Assembly: GCF_002741015.1 (NCBI RefSeq) | Contig: NZ_CP016617.1 | Span: 744,001 to 808,000 of the forward strand | Origin: Microvirga ossetica | GTDB lineage: Bacteria; Pseudomonadota; Alphaproteobacteria; Rhizobiales; Beijerinckiaceae | Direction: 5' to 3' | DNA length: 64,000 nucleotides | Shown here: in pieces, positions 8,890-17,682 of the stretch | Position numbering within the stretch: the first letter of the stretch is position 1 | How the letters are laid out: each line of letters opens with the position of its first letter | The notes under the pieces: generated by a model | The model's database searches: none | The model's input: only the letters and a program-made list of their open reading frames with translations | What the model was told of the DNA's origin: nothing | Position numbers and translations under genes: made by a program

Positions 8890-9924
8890 ATGACAGTTCA
8901 AGACGCAACCCAGCCCCTGCGGGCCGGGCGGGACGCTCTCTGCCTCGATCGCACGCCGCTCACCATCGTGCAGCGGTTTCCTTCAAACCTTCTGACGAAA
9001 GCCTTTATCGTGACCACCCCTACAGACGAATCTACTTTGAGCGCCGACGAGCTCGCCACCCTGATCAAAATGCACGTCTTTGGGCAGGATGCTGCCATTG
9101 ACACCTTTGCGGCGCAGGCCATCCGTCGCCGCGACACACGTCCGGCGGATCGCCCGCTCGGCGTCTTCCTGTTCGCAGGACCCGACGGTTTCGGCATCAA
9201 CCGGATCTATGAGTGTCTCCAGACCACAGCCGGCGTCAACGCGGTCCGCGCCTCCTTTTCCGGAGCGGTGGCAGCGGCGGACGTCTTGTTTCAGGTGAGC
9301 GAGGCCGCCGACGCCCCCCACACCGTCGCCGATTTCTACAAGGTCGACCCAAGGAGCGTCGCCCTTCTCGACAACATCGACAAGGCTAACCCAGACATCA
9401 TGGCCCGCCTGCAGCAAGCCTGGAGCACCGGTCTCTTGCGCAGCAGCCAGGGAGATGACATTTCGATCGCGGGGGGTATGTTTCTGCTCACGACAAGAGT
9501 GGCCAGCACTGCGATCGCCGAGTTGGCCCGGCGCGAGAGCGACCCGGATCGGCTGCACATCGAAAGCCTCAAGATCCTGCTCGATGCCGGCTTTCCGGCC
9601 CCTGTCCTGACGAGCATCGACCGGATTGTTTGTCTCCGCGACATCACGCTCGACGATCACTTTCGGTCGGCTTATCGCGGGATCGCTGAAGCCGTGGCTC
9701 CTCATGGTCTCGCGCTTGAGGCGGGTGGGGTCGATGCGCGGATCCTGATTGAATTCATGGCGCCACTTCTGGGCGGGCGCGCCACGGCCGGCCGTGTCAC
9801 GGACGAGGCGCTGGCGGCTTGCCTGGCCGAGGCTCGGGCCCAGGGGATGACGCGGGTGCGTCTGATCCAGGGCGAGAGTGGTGTCCTTGTGGTGCCGGCC
9901 ATGACCCCGGTGACGGGCGCATGA
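8890..9924 (+). CDS. Clp-D2-like AAA+ protein with degenerate nucleotide site, copy 1
   Basis: The architecture follows the second AAA+ domain of ClpA/ClpB: VFGQDAAIDTFAAQAIRRR, then a P-loop position, a Walker B position, a sensor region and the SIDRIVCLRDITLDD segment. Catalytic positions are lost. Walker A reads GPDGFGIN instead of GPTGVGKT, and Walker B reads VALLDNIDKA with Asn for Glu. It is probably a non-hydrolysing scaffold (inference). ATG 8890 gives 344 residues. GTG 9010 (MTTP) aligns with the MTTL start of the paralog and may be the true start. The stop overlaps the next gene by 4 bp. Confidence 0.7.
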   Translation: MTVQDATQPLRAGRDALCLDRTPLTIVQRFPSNLLTKAFIVTTPTDESTLSADELATLIKMHVFGQDAAIDTFAAQAIRRRDTRPADRPLGVFLFAGPDGFGINRIYECLQTTAGVNAVRASFSGAVAAADVLFQVSEAADAPHTVADFYKVDPRSVALLDNIDKANPDIMARLQQAWSTGLLRSSQGDDISIAGGMFLLTTRVASTAIAELARRESDPDRLHIESLKILLDAGFPAPVLTSIDRIVCLRDITLDDHFRSAYRGIAEAVAPHGLALEAGGVDARILIEFMAPLLGGRATAGRVTDEALAACLAEARAQGMTRVRLIQGESGVLVVPAMTPVTGA

Positions 9925-10418
9925 GCGGCCTTGACCTGGATCCCGCCCTGCGGTTGCAGGCCCACGCCCTTCTCGACCGCTTGGTCGGGGAGGGGAGCAC
10001 CTTTTCATCCGGCGATGCCCGGCGTCTGATCGCGCTTGTGCCGATGACACGAGCCTCCCGGCTCTCGTTTGTGGGCACCCTCACGGGCCGCGGCGGCCGC
10101 CTGCGCGGGGATGCCGCCGGCGTCGGCCCGGTGGACCTGGAGGGGGAGGCGAGGGATAAGCGCCTGTCGTGGAAAGCGCCCAAGCTTTACCGGATCGGGG
10201 GCTATGAGGTGACCCATGCCCCGGGAGAGATCGGGATCAGCCTGCTGTGGCACGAGACGCGGATCGATCAAAGCGGACAGAGCTGCGTGCTGGTTTACGA
10301 CGCCATAACCGGTGAGCCGCGGGAAATGCTGATCGCCCGGGAGCGCTCGCTTGGGTTGTTCTTCATCCGCTTGAGCTACGTCTCGTACATTCCCTGGAAG
10401 ACGCCGGTGGCCGGATAG
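9921..10418 (+). CDS. Partner protein of the AAA+-like gene, copy 1
   Basis: The start ATG 9921 overlaps the preceding stop (ATGA), implying translational coupling. The 165-residue product has a helical N-terminal half and a C-terminal domain: LSWKAPKLYRIGGYEVTHAP, then SLLWHETRIDQSGQSCVLVYD, and FFIRLSYVSYIPW. I do not recognise the family. The same C-terminal domain recurs behind the second AAA+-like gene (11711-12001), so the pair is a conserved module. It is probably a cytoplasmic partner of the AAA+-like protein (inference). Confidence 0.7.
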   Translation: MSGLDLDPALRLQAHALLDRLVGEGSTFSSGDARRLIALVPMTRASRLSFVGTLTGRGGRLRGDAAGVGPVDLEGEARDKRLSWKAPKLYRIGGYEVTHAPGEIGISLLWHETRIDQSGQSCVLVYDAITGEPREMLIARERSLGLFFIRLSYVSYIPWKTPVAG

Positions 10419-10481
10419 GGAAGACCCTTCAGGTCATCGGTACAGCCCTTCCGACCCCCTTCCCCGACACCGTTTCAACCA

Positions 10482-10504
10482 GCGCCGCCACGAGCGGCGC
10501 TTTT
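10482..10504 (+). terminator. Rho-independent terminator
   Basis: GCGCCGC (10482-10488) pairs perfectly with GCGGCGC (10494-10500) around a 5-base loop and is followed by TTTT. It separates the two AAA+-like modules, so they are probably transcribed separately. Confidence 0.75.
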
Positions 10505-10525
10505 CATTTCGACTTGGACACCTTC

Positions 10526-11482
10526 ATGACAACCCTTTCTTCAAAGCCAATGCCGATAGTGCCCGTCCCCACCGCCGCCATGATCGCCGACGCCCTTTCC
10601 GGCGCTGTGATCGGGCAGGATCCGACCCTGGCTGCCCTGGCCACTGCGGTGCACGCTCAGCTCACACTCCATCAGCCCGGCCGCCCCACCGGCGTCCTCC
10701 TCCTCGCCGGCCCTGACGTGGCCCGGGCCAAGGACGCGATCGCCCATGCGCTCGCCGACGTCCTCGGGTACGACTGGGGCCTGTACGATCTCGCCGATCC
10801 CGACCTGACCGTGGAACAGTTGTTCCGGTCCGGACCATCGGGCCCGCGTCCGGGCTCGCTGTCGCATCAGCTGATGCGCGTGCCGCACTCGGTCATCGTG
10901 CTGGATGGGATCGAACGAGCTGACCCGCCCGTGCTTGAGCGCCTGATCGCGAGCTGGCGCAACGGGGTCATCCTCGACATTGCGGGGGAGGGGATCCCGA
11001 CCGATGCGGCGATCTTCCTGCTCACGACTGCCGTCGCGCCCGCGCGGCTTGGCCAGATCGGCCGGGAGGACCTGTCGGCCGATCAACGGCACCTCGCCTG
11101 CCTCAAGATCCTGTCCGATGAAGGGGTGCCGGCGGGTCTTCTGTGCGGCGTTGATGTCGCCTTCTGCCTTCAGGGCCTGACGATGCGCGATATCGCCCGG
11201 GAGTGCCGTCGTCGTCTTGAACAGCAGGTGGCCTCGCATGGGCTGAGCCTGACAGAAGATGGTCTCATCACCGAAGTTCTGACATGTGCCATGACCTCGG
11301 CGCTTGGCGTCTCAACACTGGCGTTCCGGCACCGCCGCGTCGCCCTCGACCGTCGCCTCGCGCAGTGCCGCAAGACGGGCGTCACGCGCATCCGGCTGGT
11401 GATGGACGGGGACGAGATCGGCGTTGTGCCGGTCAAGCCGGCAGATGCCGCTAAGAGCGCACCATCGGCATCGAACCCTTAG
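10526..11482 (+). CDS. Clp-D2-like AAA+ protein with degenerate nucleotide site, copy 2
   Basis: This paralog of the 8890-9924 gene has the same order of segments: GAVIGQDPTLAALATAV, LLLAGPDVARAKDAIAHALA in place of Walker A, VIVLDGIERADPPVLERLI in place of Walker B, IFLLTTAVAP, and the GVDVAFCLQGLTMRDIAREC region. The Walker A Lys-Thr and Walker B Glu are missing here too, and by different substitutions than in copy 1. Retention of the fold with loss of catalysis in both copies suggests a structural or regulatory role. The start ATG 10526 gives 318 residues; an in-frame TTG lies at 10514. Confidence 0.7.
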   Translation: MTTLSSKPMPIVPVPTAAMIADALSGAVIGQDPTLAALATAVHAQLTLHQPGRPTGVLLLAGPDVARAKDAIAHALADVLGYDWGLYDLADPDLTVEQLFRSGPSGPRPGSLSHQLMRVPHSVIVLDGIERADPPVLERLIASWRNGVILDIAGEGIPTDAAIFLLTTAVAPARLGQIGREDLSADQRHLACLKILSDEGVPAGLLCGVDVAFCLQGLTMRDIARECRRRLEQQVASHGLSLTEDGLITEVLTCAMTSALGVSTLAFRHRRVALDRRLAQCRKTGVTRIRLVMDGDEIGVVPVKPADAAKSAPSASNP

Positions 11483-11710
11483 TGAGCGTCCCGCGGTCGT
11501 CTATCATCATGGTCGCAGAGCGCGATCTTGGAAACCGAGATGCCCCGAAACCGGGAGCCGGAATCTGCCGCGATTTGAGACGGGACGCGTCTTGTTGCGG
11601 GTGCGGCGGCCGCGCCATTCGGCATAATGACCACAAGGTCAGTGTCACCAGAGCCTTGCAGAGCAGGTCGCGTCGCAGGGGTTGGTCCTGGCTGAAGGCG
11701 ACATAGACGC

Positions 11711-12001
11711 GTGATCCTGATCCATCCCATGGATCCGGCGATCGAGCCCTTTGCCTCAGGCGTCACGTTCCTGCGTGATGGCGAGAAGCAGGTCTCATGG
11801 AATCCTCCCACCGTTCACAGAGTCGGAGGGTATGTGGTCACTCACTCCTCGGGCCAGATCGTCATCGACATGATGTGGAGCGAAACGTGCGAGGATCGAT
11901 CGGGCCAAAGCTGCCTGCTCCTCTACGATCCTGACATGCGAGAGCCGCAGCGGATCTCGGTTCAGAAGTCCCTGCCCCTGCTATTCATCCGCTTGGTCTA
12001 A
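11711..12001 (+). CDS. Partner protein of the AAA+-like gene, copy 2, shortened at both ends
   Basis: This 96-residue frame starts at GTG 11711. It aligns with the C-terminal domain of the 9921-10418 protein: SWNPPTVHRVGGYVVTHSSG, DMMWSETCEDRSGQSCLLLYD and LLFIRLV. The paralog's N-terminal half is absent. The stop TAA 11999-12001 sits where the paralog has a Tyr codon (LSY versus LV-stop), and the next codons still read VTYVPGG, like VSYIPWK. It is therefore probably a recently truncated gene, perhaps non-functional. Confidence 0.6.
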   Translation: MILIHPMDPAIEPFASGVTFLRDGEKQVSWNPPTVHRVGGYVVTHSSGQIVIDMMWSETCEDRSGQSCLLLYDPDMREPQRISVQKSLPLLFIRLV

Positions 12002-12106
12002 GTCACCTACGTTCCGGGAGGAAGCCAGACTCTACGCGGACAGGGGTGAGCTCATTGCCCCATCGGCGGGCCTGCCGCTCGAGAGCTCTGCATCGATCAT
12101 CGCCTC

Positions 12107-12265
12107 GTGACTCCACCAGTGGTCCGAGCGGGTCAGATCGCCACCACGGCCTACGACCTCTGGAAGCCGGAGTACTCGTACACCTCGCCCATGAAGGAGG
12201 CCGCCTACCACGGCTTCGTATTCGGCTCGCTGTCCCCGCGCAGCAGCCTGAACCGCGACAAGTGA
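12107..12265 (+). CDS. Hypothetical 52-residue protein
   Basis: A GTG-started frame gives a plausible aromatic-rich protein with IATTAYDLWKPEYSYTSPMK then EAAYHGFVFGSLSPRSSLNR. It ends at TGA 12263-12265, which overlaps the GTG start of the next gene by four bases (GTGA). The upstream sequence in another frame also looks protein-like, so this may be the 3' part of a frameshifted gene. No family is recognised. Confidence 0.4.
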   Translation: MTPPVVRAGQIATTAYDLWKPEYSYTSPMKEAAYHGFVFGSLSPRSSLNRDK

Positions 12266-12699
12266 TCCCGCTGACCGGTCCGGCCCTGAAGCATGCCGCC
12301 TTCCAGCGCCAGGCCGATTTCGCCACCGACATCCTGCTCGGCAAGGTGCCGGAGATCGAGGCCTTCCTGGCTCTCGATGACGAGAACGCCGCGATCGACC
12401 AGGAGGACGATCGACAGCAGGCCGCCGTCCGGGCTGTGATCGACGAGGCCCTGGCTCAATACGTCCCGACCCAATGGGACGCCGAGCTCGTCCGTCTCAT
12501 GGAAACCATGGACTGGACCTTCGACTACACCGATCGGCCGAACAGCGCGTTCTACGATCAGCGCCGCGAGATCGAGCGCCGCCTGAAGACCCTGCCGCTG
12601 GAGGTCGCCATCAGCTTCCTCGACGTCGCCAGCCATATGTGGAGCTACGCCTACCGGCTGCTCCGCAACCACCCGGACGCGATGAAGGCAGCCGCATAA
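12262..12699 (+). CDS. Hypothetical protein, 145 residues
   Basis: GTG 12262 is chosen because it overlaps the preceding stop, and the protein-like sequence begins there (VIPLTGPALKHAAFQRQADF). Upstream in the same frame the sequence is not protein-like. The product is acidic in the middle, predicted helical, and ends in LDVASHMWSYAYRLLRNHPD. No domain is recognised. A clear terminator follows. Confidence 0.55.
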   Translation: MIPLTGPALKHAAFQRQADFATDILLGKVPEIEAFLALDDENAAIDQEDDRQQAAVRAVIDEALAQYVPTQWDAELVRLMETMDWTFDYTDRPNSAFYDQRREIERRLKTLPLEVAISFLDVASHMWSYAYRLLRNHPDAMKAAA

Positions 12700-12723
12700 G
12701 CCGGCTCACGACGAAATAGGGAA

Positions 12724-12755
12724 GGGCGGTCCACCTCACGGTGACCGCCCTTTTT
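12724..12755 (+). terminator. Rho-independent terminator
   Basis: GGGCGGTC (12724-12731) pairs with GACCGCCC (12743-12750) and is followed by TTTTT. It ends the preceding plus-strand transcript and lies at the 3' side of the convergent minus-strand gene. Confidence 0.85.
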
Positions 12756-12786
12756 CGTGCCGATCGGTCCAAACCCCTGAGACCGT

Positions 12787-14406
12787 CTATCGACCGCTGT
12801 TGTCGATGCTATCGAGATAGCGTTCGAACTCCAGCTGTTCCACGGCCTCGGCCGCCATGAACTCCCGCAGTGTCGGAACGTCAGGCTCGTCCCAAATGAT
12901 AGCCTTAAACTGATCCTGCATACTCCATAGATGCCGGTTCATCATGACAGATCCATGGAGACGACGCGGGAAGAGCCAATAAGGAAAGCGCTCATGGCTC
13001 CGGTTCCAGTGCGGGATCGACTGGTCACACTCAGCCCATTCCGCCATATCCCGAGGCGAGAAGCCTTCAAGCCAGGTCATCGCATTGATGACCTTCTTAT
13101 AGACCTCCTGCTCTTCGTCGGTCAGCCTTCCCAGGATCTCATAATCGTCCTTGGCCATACGGATCTTGGCAATATCGAGCCTCATATCCAGATCATCGTT
13201 GTCAATCTGGCCCGTCTTGTAACACCAATGGTGGAACTCCACCGACCACAGCCGCTCCTCAACCAGAGGCCACACGCAAATACGGATGCGCTCCTCTTCG
13301 ATCCAAGGCTCGATCATCATCTTGAATGTCCGATAAACGCCCATAGCGCCCCGATAATTTCTCAGGCCATCTTTGAGCATCTCATCGACCTCTTCGAGGG
13401 TCATCTCATCCTCGTCGTTGAGATATTTGACGTAGAGCCACTTGAGGACATCCTCCTCCTTCATGCTCTGGTCAGGGTTTTTCTCATTATAAGTCGGATA
13501 AACCGTCGAGAGGCCAAAGCCCTTGAAGACGTCCTTCACTTCAGTCGGAGCCGACTGAGGATCCGTGAAGTCGTAATCATGCTTGAAGGCCCCGTGATCA
13601 CCACGCTCCCAAACCCGGCTCTCCATGAACCTCAGGAAATGGCGCTCCTTAGCCTCAGCCAGATCAGCCGCGTCGAGTTCATCCTGATACTCCTGGTCGA
13701 AGCCCAGAGGCCGCGCGAGGAATGACGGCAGAGGACGTTCAACGAAATCGGTCTCGTCGACCACCGACTTTGCCGGTGCCGGAACGACCTCAGAAAGGGT
13801 CGGCTCGACCTTAGTCTTGACCGAAATCGACGTATCGCTGATCGCGACATCGATCTGGATCGCCTCAGGCTCAATGACATCCACGCCACGGCTGCCCGCG
13901 ATCGTCGACTCCAGAAGAGTACGGCCGATTTCAGGGGCCAACTTCGGCACAGAGGCTGGGGCAGGGGATGCGGTCTCGGTCAAACCGGTATCAAATGTCT
14001 CAGTGGGAGAAATATGCAATGATGGCGTGGCTGTAGGTTGTATTGATGCGCTCCGAAGGCGACTGGCGGAAGTGGTCGCCCGCGAGCGGCGACGAGGGCG
14101 TGGGTTGTCAGGGCCCCCTACGGGCGGTCTGCCCGGTTCTCGCTTCGGTGCCGCCGTGAAGGCCAAATCGATTGCCGCTGCCTGTGCCGCTGTCCGATCG
14201 AACCGACCGCCGACGGTCGCTCGCTGGATCAAGGCAATTAGCTTTCTGGTCTGGCTCTCAAGAGCGCTCGCTGAAGCGAGCCTCGCCTCATATTCCGCCA
14301 GAGCCTTGGCTCGCATCTTCGGGATGCCTGTCTCAAGGGTGTTCAGAGCGCGCTCGAGCATGGTTTTTGGGCGCTCTTGTCCCCAAAGGTAGCGATTAGA
14401 AGTCAT
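12787..14406 (-). CDS. Large orphan protein, 539 residues
   Basis: The start is ATG 14406. The N-terminal third is helical and basic (LNTLETGIPKMRAKALAEYE). It is followed by a long low-complexity linker rich in Pro, Ser and Thr (about residues 90-240). The C-terminal 270 residues are charged, rich in Trp and Tyr, and look like a folded helical domain (for example WLYVKYLNDEDEMTLEEVDE and FHHWCYKTGQIDNDDLDMRL). I recognise no family, catalytic motif, signal peptide or membrane helix. It is a single gene with its own intergenic regions. Its codon use looks normal for the window. Confidence 0.75.
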   Translation of the reverse strand: MTSNRYLWGQERPKTMLERALNTLETGIPKMRAKALAEYEARLASASALESQTRKLIALIQRATVGGRFDRTAAQAAAIDLAFTAAPKREPGRPPVGGPDNPRPRRRSRATTSASRLRSASIQPTATPSLHISPTETFDTGLTETASPAPASVPKLAPEIGRTLLESTIAGSRGVDVIEPEAIQIDVAISDTSISVKTKVEPTLSEVVPAPAKSVVDETDFVERPLPSFLARPLGFDQEYQDELDAADLAEAKERHFLRFMESRVWERGDHGAFKHDYDFTDPQSAPTEVKDVFKGFGLSTVYPTYNEKNPDQSMKEEDVLKWLYVKYLNDEDEMTLEEVDEMLKDGLRNYRGAMGVYRTFKMMIEPWIEEERIRICVWPLVEERLWSVEFHHWCYKTGQIDNDDLDMRLDIAKIRMAKDDYEILGRLTDEEQEVYKKVINAMTWLEGFSPRDMAEWAECDQSIPHWNRSHERFPYWLFPRRLHGSVMMNRHLWSMQDQFKAIIWDEPDVPTLREFMAAEAVEQLEFERYLDSIDNSGR

Positions 14407-15193
14407 GATAATCTGTCTAATGTGAAAGTTGATGTTTGAGGTGAACTCAAATCATACGAGCAGCCTCAGCGGCCTGTAAACGCCAGAATTCGTGACTTTT
14501 CTTGAATAACTGCAGGTTTACTCTTGCCCTTTGCTGCGTGATGACGCCGCAATCGAAGCATGTCTCGTGGATGCTCTCGCGCAGTTGGCGAAGAGGCTGC
14601 CTTGCTACGCTGCCAAACCCGCCAAGATCCGCACAGCTGGCCGGTCATTTTTCGATCGTAACGTTGAGCCGCAATGAAAGAAATTCGCACTCTGGGGCAT
14701 CCTCGCAGGATGATCGGCAAATCTCATTTAAGTGCTCTACCGAGGGCAAATTTTTTGTTCAGCTACGTTGCTCAAAGTGGAGTCAGGAGCAAATCGGAAC
14801 GGTGGCTTGTTTCGTTCGCGTAGGATCCTGAGCAAATGTCGAAGCGTAAAAACTTGCTGGGCGTCCGCAGCGCGCGCCGGTGTTCAGAGCAATAATCAGG
14901 AGGCTCGCTTTTGCCACACAAGGGCAAAACCCTTTGCCTGATATCCTGCACATTGGTGCCGTGAAATCGGAGAACGGCATCGATGGCTAATTTCACAAGT
15001 GACGAATTTGCCTACTGCATTGGATGCGACCGAGAGCAAAGAATAAGGGCCGCACATCCGAACTGGATAGTGCTCTCGGGCACGGGGAGAGTCCTGGATG
15101 GCCAGTTCCCAGGCTCCTTCGGACCTGGCGCGGGCGGGGGCGAGAACTAGCCCGGGAGGCAGAAATACGTCTCCTTCGGCCGATCAGAATAAC
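14407..15193. other. Intergenic region without a supported gene
   Basis: About 0.8 kb with only short, weak frames. A minus-strand frame at 14466-14720 ends in a basic peptide but has no clear start or family. Base composition is lower in GC than its surroundings, especially near 15230-15270. The region ends at the first copy of the AGGCTCAATACC motif. Confidence 0.35.
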
Positions 15194-15208
15194 AGGCTCA
15201 ATACCGCA
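15194..15208 (+). repeat. AGGCTCAATACCGCA motif, copy 1
   Basis: This is a 15-base copy of the head motif shared with the four approximately 98-nt repeats at 17.2-19.5 kb. No matching tail palindrome follows at the expected distance. Confidence 0.6.
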
Positions 15209-15269
15209 AACCTGACGCAGGCACGAGAATACGCCACAATATATAATATTATTCCATCGATAAAAAGTT

Positions 15270-15284
15270 AGGCTCAATACCGCA
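15270..15284 (+). repeat. AGGCTCAATACCGCA motif, copy 2
   Basis: This is an exact second copy of the 15-base head motif, preceded by an A/T-rich stretch as in the other copies. A diverged GTTCGTCCAGCGCAAC at 15360-15375 sits roughly where the tail palindrome lies in the full repeats. Confidence 0.6.
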
Positions 15285-15644
15285 GATTTTATGCACGGGG
15301 TCTAAACCCTCTCAACGATTGCGCCGCTCCCCGTCCAACACATCCGTTTGAATGGCGCGGTTCGTCCAGCGCAACTCGAAAACTCGATGGCGGGGCGACC
15401 GCGGCGGATAATTAGGCATATCTGAAATTGACCATGACCCCAGGCCCACGGCAGCCAGAAATCATAGAGCCCTGCGGCACAACTCGTCTCCTGCATGGCT
15501 GCTCTCCCGCCCATACAGACGTCCGCAAATTTGTCCCGCACGGATGTCTCACGAAGCGCAAATTGCCCTAACTTTTTGGTTGCCGGCCGTCCGAAACCTG
15601 CCGGCTGGCCAATCCTCAAAGTGGCATCTGGCTGGCCTTTCTGC

Positions 15645-16565
15645 TCAGGCTTCCGTGCCGGCCAGAATCCGTTCCACCACGTCAGCTCCTTGCTGCTGTA
15701 TCAACTGCCAGAATTGAACAAAGTCCGTGACCTGTGGACCAGCCATGGCCAGGACGTCCGTCACGGGTTCGAGGCTGACTTTTTGCCGGGCTGCTTCTTC
15801 GGCCGCCCTGGCGGCGGTTGTTCGCCCGGCCGGATCGCAGGCATAGGCCAGCGCCACATACGCGTTAAGTTGCTTTGCCCTCGCGATCACGCCGGCGATC
15901 TGGTCAGGGCGTGAGCCTGTTGCGACATAGACGATCTCGCCGATGTCGAAGGCCTCGATGGGCGGCAGAATCCCTTTGCCTAGTTCTGTCACCGCGCGCA
16001 GGGCGAGAGCCTCAAGAGGTGTTTCGGTCAACACATAAACAGCCTGCGTCACAGGTCCTACGGCCTTAACGGAGAGAAACCAGACACCTGTCTGACTCAC
16101 GAGAAATGGTTGCAGATGCATGACAGAGCTGGCCGGGTCTTCCGTGATGAGACCAATACGCGAGGGATCCACCAGTGGAAACGCCACCTGCACCTGGTCG
16201 CCGAGCCGGGCAATGCCGATCAACTCCTCGGCACACCTTCGCGCCTCCTCGGGCTTTGCCACGAAAAGGGGGTCTACAAGAAAATCCCCTACGAGTTCCG
16301 GCTCGGCTTCCTGATGAAACGGTTCTACATCCTGGCTCCGCTGCGGGCGGGACCCTTTGACCTCTGCCGCGAACCGGCGCAGATCATCACGGGTTGCGAG
16401 CCTCTCGCTGAGGGCAAAAATCTGCTGTCGAAGAAGCGTTATTTCTGCCAGTAGCGCACCATGTTTGGTCTCTTCTTGTTGAGCAGCAATGGCGGTCGCA
16501 GCTTCCTCCCGTGCCTTGGCCAAGGCCCTTTTCTTCCGCGAGCGCTCGGTGCTCGACATTGCCAT
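15645..16565 (-). CDS. Coiled-coil protein with a Toprim-like C-terminal domain
   Basis: Start ATG 16565 is preferred because GGAGAG lies six bases upstream. A much longer in-frame upstream extension is not protein-like. The 306-residue product begins with a basic Lys/Arg/Glu coiled coil (MSSTERSRKKRALAKAREEA). The C-terminal half resembles a Toprim fold: YVLTETPLEALALRAV carries the Glu motif, EIVYVATGSRPDQIAGVIAR follows, and VALAYACDPAGRTTAARAA occupies the Asp-x-Asp region with one Asp replaced. It could be a plasmid primase/relaxase-associated protein or a degenerate relative. It has no operon partner. Confidence 0.55.
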   Translation of the reverse strand: MAMSSTERSRKKRALAKAREEAATAIAAQQEETKHGALLAEITLLRQQIFALSERLATRDDLRRFAAEVKGSRPQRSQDVEPFHQEAEPELVGDFLVDPLFVAKPEEARRCAEELIGIARLGDQVQVAFPLVDPSRIGLITEDPASSVMHLQPFLVSQTGVWFLSVKAVGPVTQAVYVLTETPLEALALRAVTELGKGILPPIEAFDIGEIVYVATGSRPDQIAGVIARAKQLNAYVALAYACDPAGRTTAARAAEEAARQKVSLEPVTDVLAMAGPQVTDFVQFWQLIQQQGADVVERILAGTEA

Positions 16566-17184
16566 TGCTTGCTCTCCGAAACTCAAAATCTCTGTGTCCC
16601 GAGCTGGATGGCTCAGTAAGTGACTGAAATCAAGCAACAATCTATTTTCGTCCCGGAGAGTAAGCAACGGGTACAGGATCGATGAGGGGCGGAAACGGCG
16701 GCCAAGGGCTTTTGGTGGTTCTCCCGTCACTTTCCTGGAGTTGGAGCCGCGCAAGACATCTAATAGGGTAGCCGTCTCGGGCTCACCAAGGCCTGTGAGC
16801 CCTTGTTGCTTGCTAGACAGTGCATGGCACCAAACTCCTCGTATCGCGGCCTCCACGGTCCCTTAGCACCTAACCAATGGCGACCGGGGTAAAAGCAGGG
16901 GTCCTTTGTTGCCGAAGGATCAAAACTCCGAGATCAAAGGCCGCGCTGTTCTCGCTTTTTTGACCGAAGCGCGCCGGAGGTGGCGGAAGTCAGCGATGAA
17001 CAAGGCCCCGGATGCTTGGGGGCACCACTCCGAGCCGAAAGAGATCTCGATATGCGGATCAGTCGACGTGAGATCGTGCCGTCTTTCGACCACCTCAAAA
17101 AGGAACGGAGAGGGAAGTTCTCAAAAGCCCCTGAGAAGTGCGATCTGACCCCCAGAAGGAGCCATTACAGACCTTCAGAAAAAT

Positions 17185-17283
17185 AGGCTCAATACCGCAA
17201 ACGTTGTGGGTCGCTTTTGGACGCCACAACGTTAGCTTCGCTCCTTCGAGTGTTTTTCAAAAACGTTGCAATCAATTGCAACG
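17185..17283 (+). repeat. 98-nt class repeat, unit A
   Basis: It starts with AGGCTCAATACCGCA and ends with the interrupted palindrome CGTTGCAATCAATTGCAACG. It lies just beyond the 3' end of the mazF gene and matches units at 18072, 18484 and 19359 in head motif, length and tail type. Confidence 0.75.
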
Positions 17284-17316
17284 GCAGCAGGGCATTCTTT
17301 GGTGGCCGAGAAGAGA

Positions 17317-17682
17317 TCACCCAGTTCGTTCGGCTGGTGGCTTCGTCCGCGGCGACACCGCCAGTCCGAGAAAGACGAGCATGGCCTGGTTGAGTCGCAA
17401 AAGATCCTCGTCATCGAGCCTGCCGATGCGGGCGCCAACCTTGGATTTCGGAATCGTGGTGATCTTGTCCACCATCATGTGGCAAGGGGCCCGCAGTCCA
17501 TTGCGCGCACTCGGCTCAACGAACAGGCGAAACAAGGGCGCCTCCGTCGGATCCGTGGTGAAGGCGCAGATGGTGATGGAATCCGTTCCGTCGAAGCTGT
17601 CGTCCTGGACGAGGACAACAGGCCGCGGCTTGCCCGCGTAGTCCTTGCCCCCTGAGACCGTCCAGATATCCCCGCGTCTCAT
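17317..17682 (-). CDS. mazF: MazF/PemK-family mRNA interferase toxin
   Basis: This 121-residue toxin opens with MRRGDIWTVSGGKDYAGKPR, the N-terminal strand and RP motif of the family. It continues with SITICAFTTDPTEAPLFRL and a MVDKITTIPKSKVGARIGRL segment. MazF toxins cut single-stranded RNA at short specific sequences; the family residues around the Arg-Pro and Ser/Thr positions look intact. Its start overlaps the antitoxin stop by four bases (ATGA), so the two are co-translated. A second, broken copy lies 1.3 kb downstream on the plus coordinate. Confidence 0.9.
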   Translation of the reverse strand: MRRGDIWTVSGGKDYAGKPRPVVLVQDDSFDGTDSITICAFTTDPTEAPLFRLFVEPSARNGLRAPCHMMVDKITTIPKSKVGARIGRLDDEDLLRLNQAMLVFLGLAVSPRTKPPAERTG

